Assembly: GCF_001665875.1 (NCBI RefSeq)
Contig: NZ_LZTA01000041.1
Coordinates: 34,375-98,374 of the forward strand
Length of the DNA: 64,000 nucleotides
Source: Mycobacterium sp. 852002-40037_SCH5390672
GTDB taxonomy: Bacteria; Actinomycetota; Actinomycetes; Mycobacteriales; Mycobacteriaceae
Direction of reading: 5' to 3'
Shown: positions 54,262 to 62,490 of the stretch, one piece after another
Numbering within the stretch: position 1 is the stretch's first letter
How the letters are laid out: each line of letters starts with the position of its first letter
Made by a program: the position numbers and the translations under genes
The notes under the pieces: model-generated
The model's input: only the letters and a program-made list of their open reading frames with translations
Databases searched by the model: none
Told to the model about the DNA's origin: nothing

Positions 54262-56288
54262 AGGCCCGCTGGGCGGCCGCTGATCGCGCCGACCCCCTCC
54301 AGGGCGGACAGGTCGTCGGCCGTCTTCATCAGTACCTCGGTCAGTACTTCGGCGGTGTGCTGCCCGTAGAGCGGCGCCGGCGTGGTGATCCATCTGCGGG
54401 GACGCCCCGCGAAGGCGAATGGCAAGCCGATGGTCTTGAAGCGGCCAACGACGGGATGGTCGACGACTTCCCAGAAGCCCCGGGCCTCGAGCTGTTCATC
54501 GTCGAGCAAGTCGGCGGCAGACACCACCGGGGCGGCGCCGAGCCCGCGTGCGCGCAGGCAGGCCACCACCTCGGCTGGGCTGCGGTGCGTCGTCCACTCT
54601 GCGATCAGTTTGTCGATCTCATCCGCGCGCTCGCGGCGGCCAGGTTCGCGTCGAAAGCTTAAGTCGACGCCCAGGTCTGGGCGCCCGATCACCTCGGCAA
54701 GGGCGGGCCATGTGTCGTCCTCGAGTACCGCCACCGCCACCCAGGCGTCGTCGCCTGCGTACCGAAACACACCCTGTGGGCTCGCGTGGGGACCGCGGTT
54801 TCCGTTGCGGCGCAATGTGACTCCGTTCAGCGAGTGTTCCAGGACCGCCTCAGCGGCGGCGTTGAGGGCCGCCTCGATCATCGTTGACTCGATGTGCACG
54901 CCGATACCGGTGCGATCCCGGATCTGTAGTCCGGCGATCGCCGCAAACGGCGCGTGCAGGCCTGCGAGGGGGTCGCAGACTCCCCGGGGGATCAGCGGAG
55001 CTGCGTCCGCAGTTCCGGTCATCCAGGCCATGCCGCTGGCCTGTTCCATGGTCTGGGCGAATCCGACGCGGTCACGCCCGGGACCGTCCAGTCCGAACGC
55101 CGGCATCCGCACCATAGTGACTTGGGGATTGGCGGCGTGCACGGTGTCCCATTCGAGGTCGAAGTTGGCCATCACCCTCGGCGAGAAGTTCTCGATGACC
55201 AGATCGCTGTGCGCAATCAGCTCGAGTGCCGTCTGGCGGCCCTGCGGTGTGCTCAGCTCGAGACTGACGCCGCGCTTGTTGGTGTTGCTGCACTGGAAAA
55301 CCGGTCCCCACTCCCACGACTGATCCCAGCTGGGCGAACGGCCGCCGGCGAATCGCATGCCGTCAGGGCGGCGCACGCCTTCGATCTTGATGATCTTTGC
55401 TCCCAAGGCGGCCGGCAGCTGGGTCGCCATCGGCCCGGCCCAGAAGGCGGTGAGGTCGCTGACCCGAAGACCGGTCAACGGAAGTGCGCCCGTCGGGTGC
55501 TCGCTGGCCGCCCGTGGGTCCGTGCGTGCCGACCACGACACCTCGCCGTTGTCGGCACCCAGATCCGGCGCGAGGGCAAGAGGCCGGACTTGGATAGCCG
55601 AGCTGCGGTAGGGGACTCGCGGTCCGACGGCTCCGGTTCGTGATTCGAGGAAGACACCGCGAACGACGAAATGGTCGATCGTCGTTATGGTCTGCGGGCT
55701 GGCGATGGGGGCTACCGGAATCCGGAAGGCCGCGGCCCGTTCCACGATGTCGGTGGTGGTCTTGTCAGCGGCCCAGTCGTTGACCATCGCGAGGAATTCG
55801 TCGCAGCGCCTGATCCGTCCGGCCATCGACGCCAAGTCGTCGTCGAGCAGGTCGGCGCGCTCGATGAGCACCAGGAAGTCCTGGAACTGCTGCGCCGTGA
55901 TAGTGCAGAACCCCACCAACCCATCGGCGGTCGCCACGATGGACAGCAGTTCGAAGCTTCTGTTGCCAAGGTCCTGATCGTCGCCGAGCACGCTGGCCGA
56001 CGCCGCCCCCAACGAGCCCACCGCGATGACCATCGCCTCGTAGATGGAGAGGTCGATCGTGGCGCCGGTACCTGTGCAGCCGGCATGGCGAACCGCGGCC
56101 GCCGCAGACACCGCCGCGAATGCTCCCGCAGTCCACTCGCCGATGCGCCCGCCTGCCTGCACAGGCATCGAACCCGGCCTGCCCCGGCCGCCGATTGATC
56201 CGCGCAGCCCGAAAATACCGACATGTAGGGCGGTGCCGTCAACAGATGTGACCGGCTGTTCACAACCGGCTGTCAATTCTACAACCAT
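54258..56288 (-). CDS. Tandem class III (CaiB/BaiF) CoA-transferase with incomplete first domain
   Basis: A 676-residue protein with one and a half CoA-transferase domains. The second domain starts at about 269 (LPLTGLRVSDLTAFWAGP), has VIENFSPRV and the expected catalytic Asp439 in GVCDPLAG. The first domain (1-230) lacks the N-terminal Rossmann part and has Glu51 (GGRIGEWTAG) where the catalytic Asp is expected. GAGGAGG precedes the ATG at 56288; the open frame extends to 56504 without similarity. It probably moves CoA between acids in the catabolic cluster, with the first half structural. Confidence 0.82.
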   Translation of the reverse strand: MVVELTAGCEQPVTSVDGTALHVGIFGLRGSIGGRGRPGSMPVQAGGRIGEWTAGAFAAVSAAAAVRHAGCTGTGATIDLSIYEAMVIAVGSLGAASASVLGDDQDLGNRSFELLSIVATADGLVGFCTITAQQFQDFLVLIERADLLDDDLASMAGRIRRCDEFLAMVNDWAADKTTTDIVERAAAFRIPVAPIASPQTITTIDHFVVRGVFLESRTGAVGPRVPYRSSAIQVRPLALAPDLGADNGEVSWSARTDPRAASEHPTGALPLTGLRVSDLTAFWAGPMATQLPAALGAKIIKIEGVRRPDGMRFAGGRSPSWDQSWEWGPVFQCSNTNKRGVSLELSTPQGRQTALELIAHSDLVIENFSPRVMANFDLEWDTVHAANPQVTMVRMPAFGLDGPGRDRVGFAQTMEQASGMAWMTGTADAAPLIPRGVCDPLAGLHAPFAAIAGLQIRDRTGIGVHIESTMIEAALNAAAEAVLEHSLNGVTLRRNGNRGPHASPQGVFRYAGDDAWVAVAVLEDDTWPALAEVIGRPDLGVDLSFRREPGRRERADEIDKLIAEWTTHRSPAEVVACLRARGLGAAPVVSAADLLDDEQLEARGFWEVVDHPVVGRFKTIGLPFAFAGRPRRWITTPAPLYGQHTAEVLTEVLMKTADDLSALEGVGAISGRPAGL

Positions 56289-56394
56289 CTCGCTACGCCT
56301 CCTCGGCGGTGATTTCGTGCGGTCGCTACAGACACTCGCGGGCCGATAACCGATGCGGTGAACGCGGCGGTGGATCGGAAAAAGCCACTGCGCA

Positions 56395-57480
56395 CTAGTG
56401 ATTGGCATCCGCGGATCCACCGAGTAACACCGCTGGCAGCCACGCCGCAATGCGGTCCCAGAGACGAGTGCGCGTGGATGCCAGGTTGTGCGCGTGGGCG
56501 GCACCCTGAGCGACGAAGGTGGTGATGTCAGTGGCCGACGGGTAGTTCAACGCTTCCGCGCGCGGATCGCTGGCCATGTCACGCACTCCGCCGAACCCGA
56601 GGAACACGGGCACGTCGATGCCAGCGGCACAGGCTTCGACGATGCCCGCCGTCATTATCTCGGCGACCACGCGGACCGGTATCCGCGTGGCGTGCGCTTC
56701 GTCGGCGGCGATCACCGGCTCTGGAACATCAGCGGCGTAAAGCATGTCGCGAAGGGGACCGCGCGGGATCGTGCACGATAACGCATCGTGAGCCGCACCG
56801 GTCATCGTCCGTATCAGCATCTCGTTTTGTCGCATCGCGGCTTGTAGGCCCATTCCCGAATCTGCGGTCGCCACGTGTTGTTCGATCCCACCCGGCGCAT
56901 TGACGTAGCTGCGGGCGGCATAGCCCAGCAGCACCAACGCATCGAAAGGCCGAACCGAACCGTCGCCCGCATGCGCGGCGAGGGCCAGCCCGGCGCCAAG
57001 CGAATGGCCGACTCCCACAACGGGAACCGACATCGCGGGCAGGCTCGAATGCAGTGTCTTACTAGCCGCACGCGCCCGTACCTGGTTGACCACTTCGGCG
57101 TCGCCTCGGGCCAGCATCGCAGCGGTCACTTGTCCCGCAGCAACGGGGTCCGTACTGTCGCCCACCCCAAGGTGGTCGACGGCCACCACCACGTACCCGC
57201 AGGCCGCGAAGTGCTCGGCGAAGCTGTAGCCACGGTAACCGTGCACCTGCAGATGCCAGTAGTGCTTGTCGTAGCCAGCCCCGGCCAAACAGACGAGGAT
57301 GGCGCGAGGCGGGACTGCCTGCTTCGGTATGAAGAGCCAGGCCCGTTGCTTGAGCTGCTCGCCCCCTCCGACCGCGGCGGTGACGTTGAAGTCGAGCTCG
57401 GCCCGCCGGATTTCACTCACCCTGTCGACAACATCGGCTTCACCCCCTCGCGGCCGCATCGTCAACTCGCGAGGGATCAA
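56395..57480 (-). CDS. Alpha/beta hydrolase (esterase/lipase-like)
   Basis: A 361-residue hydrolase. It contains LVCLAGAGYDKHYWHLQVHG at the oxyanion region, VAVDHLGVGDS after strand 4, nucleophile in VGVGHSLGAG and a histidine in QGAAHAHNLAS near the C-terminus. An internal ATG at 57459 may be the real start. It lies 106 bp upstream of the CoA-transferase, same direction, so it is part of the catabolic block. Substrate is unknown. Confidence 0.83.
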   Translation of the reverse strand: MIPRELTMRPRGGEADVVDRVSEIRRAELDFNVTAAVGGGEQLKQRAWLFIPKQAVPPRAILVCLAGAGYDKHYWHLQVHGYRGYSFAEHFAACGYVVVAVDHLGVGDSTDPVAAGQVTAAMLARGDAEVVNQVRARAASKTLHSSLPAMSVPVVGVGHSLGAGLALAAHAGDGSVRPFDALVLLGYAARSYVNAPGGIEQHVATADSGMGLQAAMRQNEMLIRTMTGAAHDALSCTIPRGPLRDMLYAADVPEPVIAADEAHATRIPVRVVAEIMTAGIVEACAAGIDVPVFLGFGGVRDMASDPRAEALNYPSATDITTFVAQGAAHAHNLASTRTRLWDRIAAWLPAVLLGGSADANH

Positions 57481-58011
57481 TCGACGTCTCCGGTTTGTCG
57501 CTTACTCAAGGTCGTTCCTTTCTGACGAGTGGCCGCCGTGCGCCCCGCGGCGATGATCGGGCCCACGTGGTTATTCCGGGCGGGGATCGAGCATGAGCTC
57601 CTGCCACGTCTCGGCCGTGCGCATGTTCTCGCCCGTCGCTAAAGTGCCCGGCTCACCGTGTGGGGTCACAAAAGATCCCGTGGGCCGGTCCATAGCTGGT
57701 CAACCCCGCCGCTGCAAGCCGTACGAACAGAACGCTGCGTCGGTGGGTCTGCATGGTGGCCGCCTACTCAGCAATCGGTTCGACATGCCGAATGCTTGCG
57801 CCAGACAACGGTTCCAATGCTGAAAGTGCCTCGTTTCCAAGCGCAATCACTAGCTGGTTACTCCGAACACCGCCACCCGATGGTTGAGATCCCACGACCA
57901 CCATCACCGGGATACCATCGGAACCGTCGGGTCTGCCGGCCACTGGGCTGCTGATACCGGCACTATTCGACTTCCTTCGCTGACAGCCAGTTTGGCCCGC
58001 CTACAGGCGGA
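57481..58011. other. Intergenic region between hydrolase and SDR genes
   Basis: About 530 bp. It interrupts the otherwise compact minus-strand block and may hold the promoter of the hydrolase/CoA-transferase part. A possible 59-codon frame is listed at 57764-57943; nothing else is supported. Confidence 0.4.
57764..57943 (-). CDS. Possible small protein or gene fragment (59 aa)
   Basis: Starting at a GTG it reads VAGRPDGSDGIPVMVVVGSQ and later NQLVIALGNEALSALEPLSG, then IRHVEPIAE and a stop. The sequence is protein-like, but there is no clear ribosome site and codon use is mixed. It could be a small gene or the remainder of a longer one. Confidence 0.3.
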   Translation of the reverse strand: MAGRPDGSDGIPVMVVVGSQPSGGGVRSNQLVIALGNEALSALEPLSGASIRHVEPIAE

Positions 58012-58788
58012 CTACTTGGCGACGTAGCCGCCGTCGATGGGCAGCAGCACCCCGGTGATGTTCTTCGCCTCGTCGGAGCTGAGGAACACCGCCGCGTCAG
58101 CGCAGTCCTCTGCCGTGATGACCTGACCAAGGGGATGAAGCTGGGCGACGTAGTCCACCACGTTCTGATCGGCGGGTTCGAACTTCTTGTCGTCGGTCGC
58201 CGAAAAATTTGTCAGCGGCATGCCGGCCGGGCAGATCGCGTTCACCCGAATGTTTTGCGCGGCAAACTCAATGGCAAGACCCTTCGTCAACTGGTTGACA
58301 GCCCCCTTGGTCGCGCCGTAGAGGACGCTCCCGAAGCCGACCATGCCCGCGACCGAGCCGGTGTTCAGGATCACCCCACCGGTGCCCTGCTTCTTGAACT
58401 GGCGGATCGCGTACTTGCTGCCGTAGAAGACACCGCTGACGTTGATCTGGAGCAATTTCTGCCACTCCGCGTCGGTGAAGTCCTCGGCCGTGCAACCGGG
58501 CTTCAGCCCAGTGATCCCGGCATTGTTGTGCATGATGTCCAGTCGGCCGAAGTGGCTCACCGTCGCGGCCACCACCGCCTCGAGATCACCTTCGACGGAC
58601 ACGTCGCAGGGAACCCCGATCACCGAACTCTCAGGGGCACCAGCGAGTTCGAGGGTCTGGTCGACCCAGTCTTTACGCACGTCGGCGCACACGACCTTCG
58701 CTCCCTCTGCCAGGAAGCGAAGAGCCGTGGCACGCCCGACGCCGGAACCCGCCCCAGTGATGATGGCGACTTTGTCGTTGAGTCGCAT
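58012..58788 (-). CDS. Short-chain dehydrogenase/reductase
   Basis: A 258-residue classical SDR. TGAGSGVG (11-18) binds the cofactor, and an Asp follows the second strand (VVCADVRKD), suggesting NAD. The catalytic residues are Ser145, Tyr157 and Lys161 (YGATK). NNAG lies at about 88-91. It is separated by 4 bp from the MmgE/PrpD gene upstream and should oxidise or reduce an alcohol/ketone intermediate of the same pathway. Confidence 0.9.
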   Translation of the reverse strand: MRLNDKVAIITGAGSGVGRATALRFLAEGAKVVCADVRKDWVDQTLELAGAPESSVIGVPCDVSVEGDLEAVVAATVSHFGRLDIMHNNAGITGLKPGCTAEDFTDAEWQKLLQINVSGVFYGSKYAIRQFKKQGTGGVILNTGSVAGMVGFGSVLYGATKGAVNQLTKGLAIEFAAQNIRVNAICPAGMPLTNFSATDDKKFEPADQNVVDYVAQLHPLGQVITAEDCADAAVFLSSDEAKNITGVLLPIDGGYVAK

Positions 58789-58792
58789 CGTC

Positions 58793-60235
58793 TCAGTGCC
58801 GGCTTCCCACTCGGTGGAAGGTGAGAATGTCCATCAATTCCAGGATGTCGCGCTGCTGGTCGAGGTTGAGCACGAGGTCCTCCACCCGGTCGGCGGTGGC
58901 GGTGTCCAGCATCCACTCCAGGTATGGCCTGCTGACCTTGCGGATCTCCTCGGTACTCAGCGGAGCTTCCGGGGAACCCAGCCAGCCGTCAAGACGCTTG
59001 GAGTAGGTCTGGCCAGAGGTAGTGGTAACAAACACCTCCGCACCCGGGTCGTGCACACCGAAGTCTTCGTGATCTCCGGTAGCGACGATCTTGCCCATCG
59101 CCTCGCGGTAGCGCGGATCCTGAAGTGAGGAAAGGTCTTCGAAGGTCTGCTCGCTGATCCCGCCCTTAAGCATCACCTCGGCCAGCAGATAGTGCACGCT
59201 GAATCGCGACCCCTGCAGGTCGACCGGGTCCGGCGTGATGCCGACGGCCAGGTTTCCGATCACGCCCTGGCGGGTCTTGACCGACTCGATGTCCTCGTAG
59301 CTCAGGTTGTGCTCAGACATGAGCAGCCCCAGCGCGTCGATCGAGGTATGCGCGTAGGTACAGGCCGAGTACTTCTTGATGCAGGCCCGATTGATGCGGT
59401 ACGGCGCGATGCCGAGATCGGCATCGATGATCGACAGATCAATCTGGTTATTGGCGATCAACGGTGCATACAGGCCGGACTTCCCTTCCAGCACACCGAG
59501 CTCCCCGGTGGCGCCGAGCCGCGCCAGCAGCGCCGACTGCACGCCCATCTTGGCGGTGTGACCGGATTCGATGAAGTGGGTGTCGCAGCCGGCCTGCCCC
59601 AGGCCACACGCCCAGGAACCCGCCATGGTGATGGCGTGCTCGGTGCGCCGGGCGTCGAGTTTGAGCAGTTTAGCCGCCCCCGCCGCAACCCCGAGCGGAC
59701 CGAACCAGGTCGGGGGGCAGATGTGCACCGACATCAGCGCCTGACCGGGACCGGCAGAGTTGTACCGCGAGGCCACTTCCCACGCGGAGATCGCCGCGGT
59801 GATCAGGTCCTTACCGCTCGAGGTTTGCTTCTGCGCCAGCGGGAACAGGCCCGGCAGCACCCAGTAGGCACTGGTGAAGTTGGGCATCTCGTTGTCCTCG
59901 AGTTCCGAGGAGTGCGCGAACGTGGCATTGGCGAACGCGGCGTTCTCCACCGTCGTGCGGTAGCCGGCGCCCACCACACCCGCGTCGGGAGCACCACCCT
60001 GTTCGGCATAGTAGGTGGTCAGGATCCGGGCCGCGGGTTCGCGGCACCCGGCCAGCATGCCCGCAATATTCTTGAGCAGCAGCGCCTTGGTGAACTCGAC
60101 GGTCTGCGGATCGAAATCCTTGTAGTCGACCCGCTCGACCCATTCAGCGACGTTCTGCGCCCGGCGCTTCTGTGGATCCTTATTGGCCTTAGCCTCGACG
60201 TATTCTTTCCTGGCATCTTCCAAAGTGTCAGTCAT
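58793..60235 (-). CDS. MmgE/PrpD-family protein
   Basis: A 480-residue protein of the 2-methylcitrate dehydratase/cis-aconitate decarboxylase superfamily. Typical regions are FTKALLLKNIAGMLAGC near the start, AHSSELEDNEMPNFTSA with the conserved His/Asp, MAGSWACGLGQAG, and CTYAHTSIDALGLLMSEHNL in the lid. No prpC or other methylcitrate-cycle gene is near, so the substrate is probably a hydroxy acid from the P450 pathway rather than methylcitrate. Confidence 0.87.
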   Translation of the reverse strand: MTDTLEDARKEYVEAKANKDPQKRRAQNVAEWVERVDYKDFDPQTVEFTKALLLKNIAGMLAGCREPAARILTTYYAEQGGAPDAGVVGAGYRTTVENAAFANATFAHSSELEDNEMPNFTSAYWVLPGLFPLAQKQTSSGKDLITAAISAWEVASRYNSAGPGQALMSVHICPPTWFGPLGVAAGAAKLLKLDARRTEHAITMAGSWACGLGQAGCDTHFIESGHTAKMGVQSALLARLGATGELGVLEGKSGLYAPLIANNQIDLSIIDADLGIAPYRINRACIKKYSACTYAHTSIDALGLLMSEHNLSYEDIESVKTRQGVIGNLAVGITPDPVDLQGSRFSVHYLLAEVMLKGGISEQTFEDLSSLQDPRYREAMGKIVATGDHEDFGVHDPGAEVFVTTTSGQTYSKRLDGWLGSPEAPLSTEEIRKVSRPYLEWMLDTATADRVEDLVLNLDQQRDILELMDILTFHRVGSRH

Positions 60236-60282
60236 GACGCTTCTCTCTTTCCGATCTTGTTGACTGTTGATGGTTTTGGAGT

Positions 60283-60702
60283 TCAGCTGTTCTCGGCTGC
60301 AGCCTTGGTGAACAGTTCCTGGATGGCCTCCCCTGCGACGCGCAGCGCTTGCACAGCTTTGGGAACGCCGATGTAGGGAATCAGATGCAGGAGGATCTCA
60401 AAAATGTCCTCATGGGAATGCCCATTGGCCAAGGCGGCCTCGACGTGCAACTTCAATTCCTCTGGGGCACCCATCGTGGCCAGCGACGACAGGCAGATCA
60501 CGCTGCGCGTCTTGAAATCCAGGGTGTCACGCGCCCAGGCATCGGCATAGCAATGTTCGACGGTGATGCGCTGGAAATCGTCGACGGCCTTAAAGCCGGT
60601 CTCCCTGGTCTTGTCCCGCCACGAGGGACCGAAAATGTTGTCGAGGATCCCCGCACCTGTCTCATAGCGGGACGATTCTTGAACGGTGCTCTCAGTGGTC
60701 AC
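60283..60702 (-). CDS. Carboxymuconolactone-decarboxylase-like protein
   Basis: A 139-residue all-helical protein of the CMD/AhpD superfamily: WRDKTRETGFKAVDDFQRIT, DFKTRSVICLSSLATMGAPE and HSHEDIFEILLHLIPYIGVP are typical. The C-x2-C redox motif of AhpD is absent, so the decarboxylase-type branch is more likely. It sits in the operon between P450 and MmgE/PrpD genes. Confidence 0.88.
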   Translation of the reverse strand: MTTESTVQESSRYETGAGILDNIFGPSWRDKTRETGFKAVDDFQRITVEHCYADAWARDTLDFKTRSVICLSSLATMGAPEELKLHVEAALANGHSHEDIFEILLHLIPYIGVPKAVQALRVAGEAIQELFTKAAAENS

Positions 60703-60736
60703 GTGATGGCCCTCTTCTTTTCTTTGTGGTTGGTTG

Positions 60737-62014
60737 TCATTGAGGAACGCCCGGTAGATCCCAGACCACCGGCACGCTGGTGACCCCCCGTTCGTACATG
60801 CCGATGATGCGCGGGGTCTCGGCGTCGGGGTCCAACCGCAGCCCGGGCAGCCGTTGAGTCAATGCCGTTATCGCAGCAGAGATTTCAGCGCGTGCGACAT
60901 GTTGACCCAGACAAACGTGGGTTCCCCGGCCGAACCCGAGATTCGGCTGAATCGGCCGGTCCGGGAGAAACTCGTCGGGGCGGTCCCAGCGCAGCGGGTC
61001 CCGATTGGCCGCGGCGAAGCACGCATGCACAACCGCACCCTTCGGAATACGCACTCCCCCCAGCGTGGTGTCGCAACGCGCGAACCGCCCGAACGCCGGA
61101 TCGGTCGGCATCCACCGCAATGTCTCCTCGACAAACGGATGGACCAGTCCCGGGTCCGCCACCACGCGTGAAAGCCACTCGGGGCGCTGCAGCAGCGTCA
61201 GCATCGTGATGCCCAGTTGCTTCCAAGTCGTGCCAGAGCCGGCCGCCAACAGCAGCAGCGAGAACATCTGGACTTCCGCGTCTGAGAGATGGTGCCTGCT
61301 GCCGTCCTCGTCTTGGAATTCCTCACTGACCAGCATGCTGATCAGGTCGTCGCGCGGGTCAAGCCGACGGGCCTCGACGATCGGTTTGACGATCTCGGCG
61401 ATCGCCGTAATCCCGGCGGCGTCGGAGACGATCGCGGCGCGCACCTGCAGCGCCTCCTCCACACTGACGCCGAAGCTGCTACAGATGGTCAGCAGTGGAA
61501 TCGGTGCGAAGAACTCGACGTTGAGGTCCGACTTGCCCTTGCGCGCAATAAGGTTGAACAGCGCTTCGACGATGTCGTCGATCCAGTTGTCCACCCACCA
61601 ACCGGCCCGCTTGGGCGTGAACGCGTTTCGTACCAATGACCGCAACCGGCGATGGCGCTGGCCGTCCATGAACAGCAACAGCGCCTGACTCTCGTACTCT
61701 GCCGATCCCGGTTCATGCTGGGACGCGGCGAAGGTTTCCGGATCCTGCAGCATCTCACTGCACGTGGCGTAGTCGAACGCCGTGAAGTGCGGACGCTCGT
61801 CGAACGGCAGACCGGAAAAGAACGCGGGTCCGTCATAGCCGACGAGCTCGCCCGGGGTGCCCGCGTGTACCGGCCCGCTCTCCCGCAACTCGTTGAAGGC
61901 GGGGTAGGGATCGTCTTCAAACGACCCGCCGCGCATCTCGTAGACCTCACTGCGCAGATCGAACAGCTCCTTAAGCCGCTTCGGATCGAGCGCAATTATC
62001 TCGTTGGACAGCAT
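60737..62014 (-). CDS. Cytochrome P450
   Basis: A 425-residue soluble P450. The I helix has LLLLAAGSGTTWKQ, the K helix has EETLRW, and the heme loop is FGRGTHVCLGQHVA with Cys368 as the axial ligand. A substrate could be a terpene, steroid-like or aromatic compound, hydroxylated as the first step of the pathway. No ferredoxin or ferredoxin reductase gene lies in the cluster, so redox partners must be encoded elsewhere. Confidence 0.93.
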   Translation of the reverse strand: MLSNEIIALDPKRLKELFDLRSEVYEMRGGSFEDDPYPAFNELRESGPVHAGTPGELVGYDGPAFFSGLPFDERPHFTAFDYATCSEMLQDPETFAASQHEPGSAEYESQALLLFMDGQRHRRLRSLVRNAFTPKRAGWWVDNWIDDIVEALFNLIARKGKSDLNVEFFAPIPLLTICSSFGVSVEEALQVRAAIVSDAAGITAIAEIVKPIVEARRLDPRDDLISMLVSEEFQDEDGSRHHLSDAEVQMFSLLLLAAGSGTTWKQLGITMLTLLQRPEWLSRVVADPGLVHPFVEETLRWMPTDPAFGRFARCDTTLGGVRIPKGAVVHACFAAANRDPLRWDRPDEFLPDRPIQPNLGFGRGTHVCLGQHVARAEISAAITALTQRLPGLRLDPDAETPRIIGMYERGVTSVPVVWDLPGVPQ

Positions 62015-62017
62015 CTT

Positions 62018-62452
62018 TCAGGCCCTCTCCAGCACCACGACGGGGATCACCCGGTCGGTGCGGGTCTGGTAGATGTCGTAGCTGGGCCACGCCTCGGCCA
62101 TCAACTGCCACAGCCGCTCGCGTTCCGGCCCCTCGGCGGTGCGCGCAGTAGCCTCGAAGCGATCGCCCTTGACCTGTACGTGGACTCGTGGGTTAGCCAC
62201 CAGGTTCAGGTACCACTGCGGATGCGCGGGGGCTCCGCCCTGCGATGCGATCACGACGTATTTGTTGCCGTCATCGCCGTCGGCAGCGCAGATCAGCGCC
62301 GTGTCCCGCTGCTGGCCGCTGTGGCGGCCAATGGTGGTCAGGATGAGAGTCGGCACACCGTTCCACAGGTAACCGACCTCACCGCCGGTCTCGCGGTAGC
62401 GGCGCACGTGGTCGGCACCGAACAGCGAGAGGTCGAGATTGGGGGTCGACAT
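62018..62452 (-). CDS. DDN-type deazaflavin (F420)-dependent oxidoreductase
   Basis: A 144-residue protein with TLILTTIGRHSGQQRDTALI and ANPRVHVQVKGD, both typical of the nitroreductase/deazaflavin-dependent family. It should use F420H2. AAGGGA lies 9 bp before the ATG at 62452; an in-frame start at 62494 overlaps the aldehyde dehydrogenase stop. The P450 gene follows within 5 bp, so a reduction step in the same pathway is likely. Confidence 0.88.
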   Translation of the reverse strand: MSTPNLDLSLFGADHVRRYRETGGEVGYLWNGVPTLILTTIGRHSGQQRDTALICAADGDDGNKYVVIASQGGAPAHPQWYLNLVANPRVHVQVKGDRFEATARTAEGPERERLWQLMAEAWPSYDIYQTRTDRVIPVVVLERA

Positions 62453-62490
62453 TACTGTATTCCCTTCAGCAACAAGTGAATTTGAAGTGG

